From contig NC_054704.1 in assembly GCF_016097555.1 (NCBI RefSeq), forward strand, positions 96,827,405-96,891,404: DNA of 64,000 nucleotides. The letters are read 5' to 3'. Within the stretch, counting starts at the first letter, position 1, and each line of letters opens with the position of its first letter. Below the pieces are notes generated by a model. The model was not told the DNA's origin and made no database searches. It saw nothing but the letters and a program-made list of their open reading frames with translations. Positions 13,001-22,419 of the stretch are shown here, one piece after another. The DNA comes from Gigantopelta aegis. Taxonomy: Eukaryota; Mollusca; Gastropoda; Neomphalida; Peltospiridae. The position numbers were made by a program, and so were the translations under genes.

Positions 13001-14267
13001 CAGCATCCATTAGTTCAAACCACTAACTGATATCTCAAGGTTTCTGTTTCTGTCCCTATTCGTTATGAAAAGGTAAAGCTTGATTTGTTTTATGAAAACC
13101 ACTAGAGCACGTTGATTTATTAATGATAATCTTCGGCTATTGGATGTCAAACATTTAGTAATATTGACATAATAGTCTTTATAGAAACCCATTACATATA
13201 GTCTTAGGGAGGAAACGCGCAACAGTTTCCCATTAGTAGCAAGACTTTTTTATATGCACCATCCCACTGACAGGATAGCACATACCATTGCCTTTGATAT
13301 ATCAGTCGTGGTGCACTGGCTAGAACGAGAAATAGCCCAAGCGCTTTACCACTCTGAGAGAGAGGATATTACCAGTGGTTTTCGGTATCGTCAATATCAT
13401 ATATTAGGAATACAAATTCTATTATGCGAGCCTCTGGTGAGCATAATACATTATTTTTATTCCTAATTTATGATATTAACGATACCGAAATACACGAGGG
13501 TAATAATCTCTTTATCATATAATCTCAAGCTTAATACGTGTTTTTGTAAACTGTACACGCAACTTTAATTCCAGTCCGCCATTACTAGATATTCAAATGA
13601 CGTAAGAATATGTGGCGCAGTGTATTTTTGAATGGAAATGACATCAAACTCGAATGACGTCATTTTGGATGTCCTTACATCAAAAGAAACTAGGGTTTAA
13701 CGGGTTTTTTTGTTTGTTTTCTGAACGCTGGACAGCTTTCAGTGTCAAATTGCCATTGAAATATTTTTATTCGATGACTATGAATGCATACGTCAATTAT
13801 GGAGTGTCACACAAGTACGTTTGCTTAAATGTCAATAAACCTAGTGCCGTGACCTCGATTAATTTACATCTAATTTGCAAAGTTATCAAATTCTTAAAGA
13901 ATGTGATCTTAAAAATATCACATACTTTGCACTGAAAATGTAAGATATTATATGATAAACATATATACATATATATATTTACTTTTTAGTTAATTGTTTT
14001 CTAGCTGTACCCATGGTATACAAACATAGCGACCTGGCTAACATGACGGATGGTACTCACTTCCAACTGTTCGAGAGGGTCTGGCCACCGAAACTGAGCA
14101 CAATTCCGTCAACGTCATATCACCTAGCAACCACCACGGTCGCCTCGGAGACGAGCTGCGCGTACCTGTGTTTCAACATGGCGGCCTGCAAGGGTTTCAT
14201 CATGACGTGTATTACGTCATCAATGTGCTCTCGCTACGACTGCATCCTGTTGACATCTGTTCCGTGA
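3508..14267 (+). CDS. Secreted C-type lectin-like protein with C-terminal PAN/apple-like domain (5 exons)
   Basis: Coding exons: 3508-3568, 5490-5668, 10333-10444, 11189-11293, 14005-14267, giving 239 residues. Each junction has GT/AG sites and phases match (1, 0, 1, 1). Residues 1-20 form a hydrophobic signal peptide (QLLLCLLFQFCQC), so the product is probably secreted. The C-type lectin domain spans about 27-150: it opens CDDGW...HCYYF, continues FAWLGLYG and WRDGS, and closes FVCKK. The six canonical cysteines are present (27-38, 55-150, 127-141). The usual Ca/sugar motifs (EPN/QPD and WND) are not recognisable: the equivalents read SPAN and YLD, so classical Ca-dependent sugar binding is doubtful. 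Residues 153-239 carry closely spaced cysteines (CAYLC...CKGF) like a PAN/apple module. The first exon could be an alternative, since no promoter was identified. Introns are packed with transposons but the coding frame is intact. Confidence 0.85.
4296..4378. repeat. TG/CG then (TA)n microsatellite
   Basis: Alternating 'tgcg' units run into about 23 TA dinucleotides, in intron 1 of the lectin gene. Confidence 0.9.
5083..5142. repeat. (CA)n microsatellite
   Basis: Interrupted CA dinucleotides in intron 1 of the lectin gene. Open frames crossing it are low-complexity artefacts. Confidence 0.9.
6211..6756. mobile_element. Non-autonomous TIR element, Tc1/mariner-like MITE
   Basis: The ends are inverted repeats: 'atactcttcaaaaaaagtag' at the left and the complement of the same motif ('ctactttttattttttgttg', then 'aagagtat') at the right. 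The length is about 546 bp and both ends abut TA. No transposase remnant was recognised inside. It lies in intron 2 of the lectin gene, about 140 bp from a full Tc1-like element. Confidence 0.75.
6778..6894. repeat. Compound (TG)n-(GA)n-(TA)n microsatellite
   Basis: TG, then about 19 GA, then about 17 TA dinucleotides. The TA tract is the likely target into which the neighbouring Tc1-like element inserted, because a further TA tract continues at its other end (8494-8540). Confidence 0.9.
6895..8497 (-). mobile_element. Tc1/mariner-type DNA transposon, about 1.6 kb
   Basis: The terminal inverted repeats read 'actcaaaagaatttaagggt' on the left and, reverse complemented, 'actcaaaaaaatttaagggt' on the right, both abutting TA. 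The length of about 1.6 kb is canonical for Tc1 elements. The single transposase gene lies on the minus strand. The element sits inside a (TA)n microsatellite in intron 2 of the lectin gene. TIRs still match at nearly all positions, which suggests a moderately recent insertion. Confidence 0.92.
7300..8133 (-). pseudogene. Tc1-like transposase, frameshifted near the C terminus
   Basis: Cut-and-paste transposase acting on the element's own TIRs. The likely start is the second Met (MVRRQLTIED, 8131-8133). In order there are a paired-like helix-turn-helix (RGRAIAWL...NVALRLGVSQSVV), a GRPR-type linker (RNRPRSGRPRS), and the DDE catalytic region with the first acid in VMFTDESRF and the second in VLQDDNARPH. 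After RQQGIS the frame shifts by one base: the family's usual DWPAYSPDLAPIE segment with the third acidic residue is readable in the neighbouring frame just downstream (about 7200-7335), and a second shift follows. The copy is therefore probably inactive. Confidence 0.9.
8494..8560. repeat. (TA)n followed by (TTTA)n microsatellite
   Basis: About 23 TA dinucleotides then five TTTA units, directly abutting the right TIR of the Tc1-like element. Confidence 0.9.
9026..9360. repeat. Diverged copy of dispersed repeat R1, plus shared 40-bp block
   Basis: The 'gaatgacgtca' segment and the sequence after it resemble the repeats at 13381-13960 and 59637-60630. Near the end, 'caagggcgcgaaaagtgact' (9305-9324) recurs almost unchanged at about 54248 within a matching block of roughly 40 bp. 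Confidence 0.4.
9853..9976. repeat. Perfect palindrome: 56-bp arms, 12-base loop
   Basis: The arm 9853-9908 ('gttttcgctagatatcattt'...) is the exact reverse complement of 9921-9976, around loop 9909-9920. I saw no mismatch. It sits in intron 2 of the lectin gene between an AT-rich block and a TG/CA microsatellite. In RNA it would form a long hairpin. Confidence 0.95.
9996..10170. repeat. Alternating (CA)n/(TG)n/(TA)n microsatellite
   Basis: CA, TG and TA tracts alternate with two 'catatctcagtgtgtgtg' units, forming a low-complexity inverted array in intron 2. Open frames here are shadows of the repeat. Confidence 0.9.
11330..12539. mobile_element. Long-TIR DNA element, about 1.2 kb, with an insertion in one arm
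   Basis: The left arm, about 11341-11600, is repeated inverted at about 12040-12528 (ends 'tgtcggaaatataataaaaa' against complement of 'tttttattctatttccgaca'). The right arm is longer only because a smaller element (12169-12386) sits in it. About 440 bp separate the arms. No transposase was recognised, so it is non-autonomous. It lies in intron 4 of the lectin gene. Confidence 0.8.
12169..12386. mobile_element. Small hAT-like MITE inside the long-TIR element
   Basis: It interrupts the right arm of the surrounding inverted repeat exactly between 'ccaccttgt' and 'ccttgtacatc'; the opposite arm reads straight through. It starts CAG and ends CTG, with 'ccttgt' duplicated at both borders. The terminal bases suggest the hAT superfamily, but no long TIR is visible. 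Confidence 0.6.
12804..12972. mobile_element. Short TIR element ('gggccgtagctag' ends)
   Basis: Starts 'cagggccgtagctag' and ends with the complement 'ctagctacggcccgg'; about 170 bp, with T-rich and C-rich interior. Similar 'gggccgta' ends occur at 55260-55460. Probably a hAT-type MITE. Confidence 0.7.
13069..13360 (-). mobile_element. tRNA-derived SINE (tail 2), diverged
   Basis: Reverse-orientation copy with the tail ('ccactagagcacgttgattt') on the left and 'gcgctttaccact' of the head on the right. The core 'tagcacataccattgccttt' is readable. It lies in intron 4 of the lectin gene. Confidence 0.8.
13381..13960. repeat. Dispersed repeat R1, copy 1, with hairpin head
   Basis: 13381-13487 is an inverted repeat ('cggtatcgtcaatatcatat' mirrored as 'atgatattaacgataccg'). 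The following 470 bp recur at 59637-59885 and 60340-60632 ('gtgccgtgacctcgatta', 'gtaagatattatatgataaa'). No coding content was recognised. The family is unknown to me; a non-autonomous transposon is likely. Confidence 0.7.
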
Positions 14268-14674
14268 AATTTTGAAAAAGGCAGCACCTTTGAGTTAACG
14301 TTTGGTTTTAATAGATGTTCCTTATATATTCACATGGTCACGGTGTTCAACATAGGTTACAAAAAGCCGCTGGGGGGGTGGGGGGCTTGTCTATGAAAAT
14401 GCACCAGTTACTTTACTAAAACATGTTTACAAATCGTTAATAAGGTATCCACGAGTACTCCAGAATGAACAGCACTCTCATCTTAAAATATTTCGTTTAC
14501 GTAGTTTTGCAATATGCTTGCCGCCGATTACATTAAATAGGGCCATGAGACATTAAGAGAAAACAAATCGAATGTGTGGATTTCAGTACAATGGCATGAT
14601 TTCGCATCCATGTTCAGAGCTGAAATTAAGATGCATAATGTCACTATCATTTACTCGGGTTCGGGTCGAGTTTC

Positions 14675-14709
<35 letters not shown>

Positions 14710-15304
14710 CACACACACATACTGTACTGTACTGTAAATTCCACCTGTTGACAAAATTCGATATATTTAATGTCTACGAGAAATCACAGAAACGATGGTC
14801 AACAAAAATGCGCATGGCCACAAATATTCAAGCCTTTGCTTAAAATGAATTACTTTCCGATTTATTCCACTCACACAGGAATGGTTTCACCGAGTGTATA
14901 TGCCCACTTCATTATCGTGGGGCTTTTTTCCATGATGATGAAACTCTAAACCTGCATTTTATATTTCCTTTTCTACGGGTTATATCACACAGTATTAAAC
15001 GATTGTTTTCGATGTAACTGCTTTAAGTGTAACCGATTAATACCGCGCTGTGATAGTTCAGACACAATAATGGTTTTGTTGCCTAACTTCCCTAAGCAAG
15101 AACTTACCAGTTTTGGACATCTCAGAAATCGTTTTTTTATTATTATTGGGAATTGTTTTCTGCAGAACAACGTTTTACGGGGGTAACTAGGGAAACCACT
15201 AGAACGAGCATCTAAGTTGAGGGGATTGAACACGCATACCCAGGCACGTGGTAACCTGTAAGCGATAGCGGGGCGGGGGTCAAGTGCACCCCACATGAAG
15301 AAAA
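14268..15304. other. Downstream flank of the lectin gene, no second gene seen
   Basis: Probable 3' UTR and intergenic DNA. It holds a (CA)n microsatellite at about 14675-14720. No poly(A) signal could be assigned with confidence and no coding frame stands out. Confidence 0.5.
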
Positions 15305-16125
15305 ATTTAAAAAGTTTGTTTTGTTTAACAACACCACTAGAGCACATTGATTAATCATAGGCTATTAGACGTCAAGCATTTGGTAATTCTGCAATCTGAT
15401 TAAAATTAGCTCTACTGGGTCTACCAGTAGATCTAACAGCATTGCGTGGATTCCCATGTCCAGTTGACATTTCACCTATAAATAACAATTTAAATATCGA
15501 TCAATTACACTTCGCCTTTTATAGCGTTATTCGGGAGCATACAAATTCAAAAAATATCGGGCGAGACTATTTATGCAATAAGCGAATTTGTTGGTCGATT
15601 TCAACATGAAAAAAAACAAACAGGGGGGAAAGTGCAGTAGTAAACTCTGGATTGTATACTAGTATAAACAGATTTTATGGCTATACCATGACGTTTTTTT
15701 TATTTTTTCGTTTTGAAACTTTTTTTATATAAAATGTTATATTGTAATTAGTTTCCGGCATACTTCATAATTCACCCGAATCATTTCGTATACCATCGGC
15801 ATAATCCTGAATGTTTTAAACAAAAATTCAAATCACTAGCATGATTTTGCAAGTAAGGTTTTGATTGGTCGAATGAAAGGTCAACTGGACATGAGCTTCA
15901 ACGGGCTGCTGCTAGATCCACATGTAATAGTGGAGCTAATTTTAATTAGATTGGTAATTCTGACACAGTCATCAGAGGAAACCCGCTTAATTTGTCCTGA
16001 TGCAGCAAGGGATCTTTTTATATGCGCTTTCCCACAGACAGGATAGCACATACCACGGCCTTTGATCAACATTGGTTGGAACGAAAAAAACAAAAACAAT
16101 CAGTTTAATGGATCCACTGAGGTGG
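15305..16125 (-). mobile_element. tRNA-derived SINE split by a MITE
   Basis: SINE sequence occupies 15305-15391 (tail 2: 'accactagagcacattgatt') and resumes at 15954 (core 'cccacagacaggatagcaca'). The two halves join once the element at 15392-15953 and one 9-bp duplication are set aside. Confidence 0.85.
15392..15953. mobile_element. MITE with long TIRs and 9-bp TSD (MULE-like), copy 1
   Basis: Terminal inverted repeats begin 'caatctgattaaaattagct', with the right end reading 'agctaattttaattagattg'. Weaker inverted similarity continues for about 90 bp, including 'gtccagttgac'. It is flanked by a perfect 9-bp repeat 'gtaattctg' (15383-15391 and 15954-15962). Long TIRs plus a 9-bp duplication are typical of Mutator-like elements. 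A second copy lies at 33128-33648 and a solo end at about 61148. No transposase is encoded. Confidence 0.88.
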
Positions 16126-18443
16126 TTGCCACATGTAGATTACAATCTATATATTTTTATGCTACCATCAAGGCTGTCTGTAGTGTATGACAGGAATCAA
16201 TAATGTTTAATGAAGCATTTGCCATCTAGGGACTTTATACAATAAGCCCTACACATATTAAAACACATTCAAATTCGCCTTGAGCGCGGGGGAAGGTCAA
16301 CATAAAACACCTCACCATCCCGCACTAGAGCCTAACTATATATTTGTAAACAAAAATAAGTGTTAAAACAGGAAGGGAATGCTACTTTGTTGCACGGATA
16401 TTAATTGAGTTTAATATAATAAAAATAAAATGACTTGGTTTTTTAAATCGTGAAAGATCATGCCTTAAAGTGACCTCCATACCGTGAATTGTACGACACG
16501 AACATATTGTTTTCAGTCTGGTAGTATTGGCATTAAAATCATTACATAAAAGGTGCCCTTCAACCACTACGTAACAAAACAAATCTGGCTATTGTTGTAC
16601 CCACTACCTTCTAAAAGACCGAGAGAAATTTCACTAAACATCTTAAGTTTACGTCTGCGACTAGCAGTTATACCGGGCATACATTTACACGTGTTTGGCA
16701 CCTATTTCATGAAGAAAATTACATCATTAAGGAAATGGAGCATTTTAAGGACAAAAGAAAATGAAATATGTATATTTCTAACTATATTTGTTGTACTATA
16801 ATAGTAATAAGAATTGTGGTTTACTCGTAGATTTACGTTTACGTGCAAAACTAGGCTTACGATGTTTTGTGAAACTGGGCCCTGATTCCCAATTCTCTCA
16901 CCCTGGCCTAAGCGATACCTCTTGGAATATCTCCAAACCAAACAGTATTCAGCAATAATTCTTAGACTGAACAAACGAATGCTACTCCGTCCACCAGTGT
17001 CATTGTGATTACTGTACACGTAAGCCTGTTACTGTACAATTATACTTGCGGAAATAAAACGTGTTGTGTATTGTGTTTCATGTATTTTGTTTTGGCAACT
17101 AGGTAGGCCTACCCACGGGGAAGGGAAAACGGGGGAAATGTTTTTGTTTTGTCTTGGGGTTTTTTCTTCTTCTTTTAATTCCCTGCAGGGAAAATTTAGT
17201 GAATTTTAAATTTTGTTTTGATTCAGGGAAATTATAGGGAATTTTATTTGGGTATAATGGAATCTGGAAAAATATCAGGGAATTTTGTTGAGGCCTATAT
17301 TGTATATACATGGATATGTATACAAAATCATGTAAAAATGTAATAAACCTGAGAGAGAGACAGAGAGACAGAGACAGAGCAAAACCATTATTTCAACCTT
17401 TTTATTTCTTTATATCGCGGGCTCAACATATTTCAAAGTCGGGAATTTTCTTGTAGAATTGTTTTTATGCAGAAGTATTATGTCGAACAGCCGATATATC
17501 GAACATGTTGATTCGTCTCCTTCAACATCCAAATAACGAAGTTTGACATATAACTATATATCGCATGCGCATGCTTTAAAACAAGCAAAACTAAACAAAC
17601 AACATATTCACTCAAATAAATTTGGACCTGCAATTTGATTTTCTATATGACTCCGATTCATCTTCAAGAGCATTTGTCTGCTCTATTAGCCCTTTACGTT
17701 GAGACTGACTTGGCGACTAAAACGTTTAATGCATAGAACCAAAGCTGATATAAACAGATCAGCAAAGGACACGCTGGGGAAGGGGAGATTTGGCGAAATA
17801 GTCGTTATGTACCACTAAACATCGCCTTATTAAGCACGTGGGCAAAATTCACTTCGCGTTCGATTTTGCGTATTTAAAAATCATTACATCATTAATAATA
17901 CCTTCACCACAAACACATCAAACAATCGAAGCCAAATTTTAACAGGTAAATATTACAAAAATTTAAAAGAAAGTAAACGTTTTTAACAAAACATTACGAT
18001 CGTGTCAACAACTTGAACAAGAAATGAAAAGGCGTTTACGTGATTAGCATTGATCTCTGTCAACGTTTTCTTATGCAGCACGCAAACACAAAATCAGCAT
18101 AAAGAAGAAACCCGCTTAATTATCGGCTACTTCAAAACAATTGAAATAACATTTAATAATAATTTGTAGACTATTTAATTACAGGAAATCTTGTAGCTTA
18201 TGTGCAATTGATAAACCTTCAAGTTTTATTTCTGCTTACCACCGACTTTAGAAGTTTTTCATGCTGATAACAGCACACATCAATGAAATACTTATTTATT
18301 TATACATGTATTAGTTTCTTGTATAGGAGGACTGCCACGCTACAGTATGACGTTTTAGTAGTTTCATCAGGTTTATTAAGTTAAGGCCTCATGAGGGCTT
18401 TCATAAAGAGGTATGGTACATAATAATAATATATTAGTTATAA
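16126..18443. other. Intergenic, no gene seen
   Basis: AT-rich DNA without recognised coding exons. 16810-16880 has the 'tttacgtttacgtgc...cttacgatgttttgtgaaac' type of dispersed repeat seen in marine invertebrates, and 17160-17300 contains loosely repeated 'cagggaatttt' units. Confidence 0.45.
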
Positions 18444-18483
18444 TTAAAGTTGGTTTTATTTAACGACATCACTAGAGCCCATC

Positions 18484-19244
18484 AGTGGCGTAGCCTGGAG
18501 AGGGGGGACACGCCTCCCAATCAATTTTTTTTTTTTAAATGTATTAAAATTTATAAAATTAAGTGAGCTCCGTGGTCTAGTGGATAAGCTGCTGGACAAC
18601 CAAGTTTACGACATTGGTTCAAATCCCGTCAAAGCTGGCTCACACATCCATTCATTTTTCTCATCTATCACCCTCTGCCTATAATTCTCATTCTATTAAT
18701 ATAAAAAACTTTACAATTTCTCCTACGATTTCAATCTGTTTCGACCCTTTCTGTCGGTTTCCTCAGACTCTGTTTTCAGAGTTGTCCACACCATTGCCTA
18801 CCTGTCTCAACTTCCTCCACAGGTGCAGTCTCTGTGTATTTCTCTGTACCCACCTGACATCCTCGTCCTCTGCCGCTAATAAAGCTGGCCTGACCCACGG
18901 CACTAACTAACGACCGCAAGTAGTAGTGCATAGTAGGTGGTTACAAGTGCCTCTTAACAATGCCAGAAGTAACTACTGAACACTCCCCGAAGTGGTCAGA
19001 CTAAGCCTACAGCTAAAAAGCTGATGGAGAATGGCAAGTGTATGACACAGATAGCCACAATAGACAAGCACCTGATGTGAAGGTGGACAGCGAAAGAAAT
19101 TGAAAGACAGGAGGAGTTGCCAAATCGGGAAGAAATGAGATGGAATTCAAAGGAGAGAAAGGAAAGGGGGCAGTGGGATAATAAAATCATACATACATAC
19201 ATAGTGTTTTTTCCCCCCAATATAAAATTCTACTACGCCAGTGA
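18484..19244. mobile_element. hAT-like non-autonomous element with 8-bp TSD
   Basis: The ends are near-inverted ('agtggcgtag' and 'ctacgccagtga') and the flanks carry the exact 8-bp repeat 'agcccatc' (18476-18483 and 19245-19252), the hAT signature. Most of its 761 bp is a tRNA-like sequence with a (CATA)n end, so it appears to have received a SINE itself. Confidence 0.8.
18563..19203 (+). mobile_element. tRNA-derived SINE-like insert (different family)
   Basis: It begins with a Pol III type A box ('tggtctagtgg') and B box ('ggttcaaatcc') about 45 bp apart and ends in (CATA)n after an A-rich stretch, the layout of a tRNA-derived SINE. At about 640 bp it is long for a SINE. The head differs from the other SINE heads in the window. 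Confidence 0.6.
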
Positions 19245-19618
19245 AGCCCATCGGCTATTGGATGTCAACATTTGGTCATTTAGAAAGGAAATCTGCTACA
19301 TGTTCCCAATAGTCGCAAGGGATCTTTTATATGCACCATGACAGAGATAGGATAACACATACCACGGTATTTGATATACCAGTCGTAGTGAACTGGCTGG
19401 AACGAGAAATAGCCTAATGGGCCCACCGACGGAGATCGATCCTAAACCGACCGAGCATCAGGCGAGCGCTTTACCACTGGGCTACTTCCATGTGCTAGTC
19501 TCCGAGTACATAATTTATAAACTGTACTATTATGCTTTTCCGACACCGTTATGCTTTTCAAGGTACTTTTAATATGTGCACATATGGTTTATACACACGT
19601 ATGTACACGTATGTATGT

Positions 19619-19648
<30 letters not shown>
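19619..19648. repeat. (CA)n microsatellite
   Basis: About 13 CA dinucleotides downstream of the LRRC71-like gene. Confidence 0.9.
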
Positions 19649-19649
<1 letters not shown>

Positions 19650-19745
19650 AATGCATCGGTATATAAACATGGCTCCTAAATATGTTATTTGGCAAAAACG
19701 AAAGAAAAGAAAAAGTAGCCGCCATCTAGCTTCTAGACAGACACG

Positions 19746-21218
19746 TTAATGAAGAGGGTTGCCTTTTAGCGCCAGCAGTTTATCCAGTTGCATAATCAAC
19801 TCATGGTCTGGAGGGATGTCATTTTTGTGTAGATCAAGCATCAATAATCCTGTACCCAAGCGTTCGTTGACAACGGGGCCGGGTGTTTGGCAGTACACGG
19901 TATTCAACAGCGCCGTCACTCCGACATCTGTGATAAGGTTTCTCGACAGATTCACACTATGAAGAACTCGGTTTCCAGGAACCCACAGCTGGCCGTTGGT
20001 GTAAATGACCGACTTGTGCGCGTGGGACGCATCCGGATAGTGTTGTGCTTTCCGATCTTTCATTCCCGTTTTCAAAGAACTTCCCACTAAACCTGCCGAA
20101 GACGCTCTTCTGGTTCTGATTGGTTTCGGGTCAAAGTTCAAAGGTTGGCTCTCCTTTCGTTTATCTGTTTTTGAGTATCTGTCCTCTTTCCGTACACTAA
20201 TTTTTCTATCATCTTCCTTATCCTTCCTTTGTTTGACCCTCTTAAAATAGTGTTTTGTAACAGGTGTGCAAACTACTTGATCAGTGAATTTGATGCTTTT
20301 GCGTGGTTGTATTTTGATCGATAGCTGCTTTCTTCTTTCAACCACCTCCTCGTGTTCAAGAGGAAAGGGTTGTAAGACCGTTGCTAGTTTAACACATCCT
20401 ATATCTCCTATCTGATTGCTTGCCAGGGACAACAAAGCCAAGGTGCGGTTCAAGCGCAGACTTCTAGCTAGGAGCCCGCAACCACAGTCAGTGATATTGT
20501 TTCCTGAAAGATTCAGCGCCAAGAGTTTGGTATTGATGCTTTTTATGGAACCGAGGGCTTGGCCAATACCTTCTGCTCCTTTGTCTGTAATGCTACAGTT
20601 TCTGAGCGATAGAATATAGACCGGACTTTTTACTCCTATCAGTTCATGCCAGTTCTCTTCTTTAGTCGAGTTCCCGTCCAAGATTAGAGTCTTTATATTC
20701 GAACACAAGGGAAGAAATTCAGCAAAAATGCTAATTACCTCCCCCGTAAGGCCAGTATTCCACAAATTTATAGTTTGTAGCTTTTCCAGGACAGGCCAAC
20801 ATTGTCTGAAAACGTTCATCATGAGGTTATCGATTTTCCAACCTCTGATATATACTTCTGTTACTGTGTCTTGCTTATCTGGGTTGTCCATTTGGACCTG
20901 TACTGTAGGCTTAAAATATTGGAACGAATCTTTTACCGTGTATGTTTTAGGAGGCGGTTCAGCGGATTCGCTGTTTTCGCCTGCAACTTCGCCTTGCAAC
21001 TTGACGCGTAATTGGGAATGGTGCTTAGCCTTTTTCTTCACCTTCTCCTGTTTACTGACACACGGTAGGCTCGCCCTCGGCACTACGGGGGGTATCACAG
21101 CCATGTCGTTTCGCCGACACAGCTCCTTAAAGTCCGTGTGGAAATTTCCACAACACACATATGGCTTGTCCTTACTATTAAGCTTCTCCTGTTTCTTGTT
21201 TAATCTGGGACTGTTCAT
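19746..21218 (-). CDS. LRRC71: LRRC71-like leucine-rich-repeat protein, single exon
   Basis: An intact 490-residue frame matches vertebrate LRRC71, as I recall it, along its whole length. The N-terminal block (CCGNFHTDFKELC, residues 22-34) corresponds to the family's 'CSG..ETDFAELC'. FQYFKPTVQVQ and EVYIRGWKID (about 98-131) precede the repeats. LRR units lie at about 145-285 (INLWNTGLTGE, LSLRNCSITDKGA, LNLSGNNITDCG, LSLASNQIGDIGC), followed by the family hallmark HEEVVERRK. A Lys/Arg-rich low-complexity linker (about 300-405) leads to a last pair of LRRs (VNLSRNLITDVG, LDLHKNDI). Human LRRC71 is about 560 residues; the shorter length is mainly the linker. The family is associated with cilia and flagella. 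No intron is present, although the human gene has many, so intron loss or an old retrocopy is possible. The start Met has A at -3. Confidence 0.92.
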   Translation of the reverse strand: MNSPRLNKKQEKLNSKDKPYVCCGNFHTDFKELCRRNDMAVIPPVVPRASLPCVSKQEKVKKKAKHHSQLRVKLQGEVAGENSESAEPPPKTYTVKDSFQYFKPTVQVQMDNPDKQDTVTEVYIRGWKIDNLMMNVFRQCWPVLEKLQTINLWNTGLTGEVISIFAEFLPLCSNIKTLILDGNSTKEENWHELIGVKSPVYILSLRNCSITDKGAEGIGQALGSIKSINTKLLALNLSGNNITDCGCGLLARSLRLNRTLALLSLASNQIGDIGCVKLATVLQPFPLEHEEVVERRKQLSIKIQPRKSIKFTDQVVCTPVTKHYFKRVKQRKDKEDDRKISVRKEDRYSKTDKRKESQPLNFDPKPIRTRRASSAGLVGSSLKTGMKDRKAQHYPDASHAHKSVIYTNGQLWVPGNRVLHSVNLSRNLITDVGVTALLNTVYCQTPGPVVNERLGTGLLMLDLHKNDIPPDHELIMQLDKLLALKGNPLH

Positions 21219-21594
21219 CGTTAGTCTGTATATCTGTATACTGCTATTAGCTACTGTTGATTAAACTTAAACAAGATATGCTAACTACTGGCATTCAGTT
21301 ATTGAAAATACTGTGTCAAAATTTCAAAACGAAATAAAATAAAGCAGAACTAAACAGTATCTACAGCCGCTGAAATTTGGATGCGTTCCCAGTTTTATAG
21401 AACTCAGATATGCATGTAAAGAAATAATCTCATTAAATCCAACCAGCCACAGGAAGAGAACGTCAAAGCGATGTCAATGTCATCGTACGAGAACATTTAT
21501 GACGTCAGTATTCATCATTCACGATGTCATGTGATCCCGATTGTCTTTCTTCTGTTTGCTTGTGCTTGGTTTTTTGCTGTTGTTTTCTTCGTTT

Positions 21595-21735
21595 GGGTTT
21601 GTTTTATTATTTATCTATTTACTTATTTATTATTGTTATATTTGTATTTATTGTTATTATTATTAGGCCCTATTACTATTTATTATTGTTATTATTATTA
21701 TTATTAGTAGTAGTAGTAGTAGTAGTAGTAGTATT
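21595..21735. repeat. TTA/TTG-rich and (TAG)n microsatellite
   Basis: T-rich TTA/TTG triplets followed by about 10 GTA triplets. The hydrophobic or valine-rich open frames across it are artefacts. Confidence 0.8.
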
Positions 21736-22381
21736 TGGGGCTTTTAGTGGTAGTTTTGGGTTAATTGTTGTACTTCACATTTAGCTTTAGGCTACCTCCT
21801 TTGTAATAATAGTTTCTGGACGATAGATTTGGAACAACTTTTCCTCCTTTCAGTTCTCTTAATTATTTCGGCCAATTCCCATTCACTACTAGATTGAAAT
21901 TTGATGGTGATGTTGTTTTTTGTTTATTTGTTGTTGTTTTTGTGTGGTTGTTTGTTTGGAAGGTTTTCTGTAGGGAGAGAGTGTAACCTATTTCAGTTTG
22001 CGAAACTAGTTACAATATTTGGTTTTGTGAACGATAACAGTAATTAAACAAATATAAATTGTAATACCATAAAACTAAAAACCTGTTAGTGGTAGTCCTG
22101 AATTATAAAAAGTAATTGTTTTTCTAAAGCAGCCATTTGATGTCTAATGTACAGGTTTATTTTGACACTTGGTCGAGATAAAGAGAGGTCACCTGCTATT
22201 GCTACGTAGGCTATTGCTACTGACAAGTATGTATGTATGTATGCCCACAAATGACTGTCAGGTCAGATGTCGGGAATTAACGTGTTTATATCAATTTAAT
22301 GTTCAAGCACGCTCGTTGCGAGCACGATTTCTGACTAGGGCCAGAAACTGTGCTCACAACGAGAGGGGTGGGGAGAGTGTT

Positions 22382-22384
<3 letters not shown>

Positions 22385-22418
<34 letters not shown>
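22385..22418. repeat. Poly(A) run, about 33 bases
   Basis: A single A run with no recognisable retrocopy immediately upstream. The rest of 21740-23139 holds no gene that I recognise; a (TTA)n tract lies at about 22762-22795. Confidence 0.85.

Positions 22419-22419
<1 letters not shown>

Larger units (their letters stand above)
18444..19490 (-). mobile_element. tRNA-derived SINE split by a hAT-like element
   Basis: SINE tail at 18444-18483 ('taacgacatcactagagccc'), core and head resuming at 19245 and ending 'gcgctttaccactgggctac'. The gap is filled by the element at 18484-19244, bordered by a perfect 8-bp duplication. Confidence 0.85.

Noticed and set aside
20728-21264. 178-residue open frame on the plus strand
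   Set aside because: Antisense shadow of the LRRC71-like gene.
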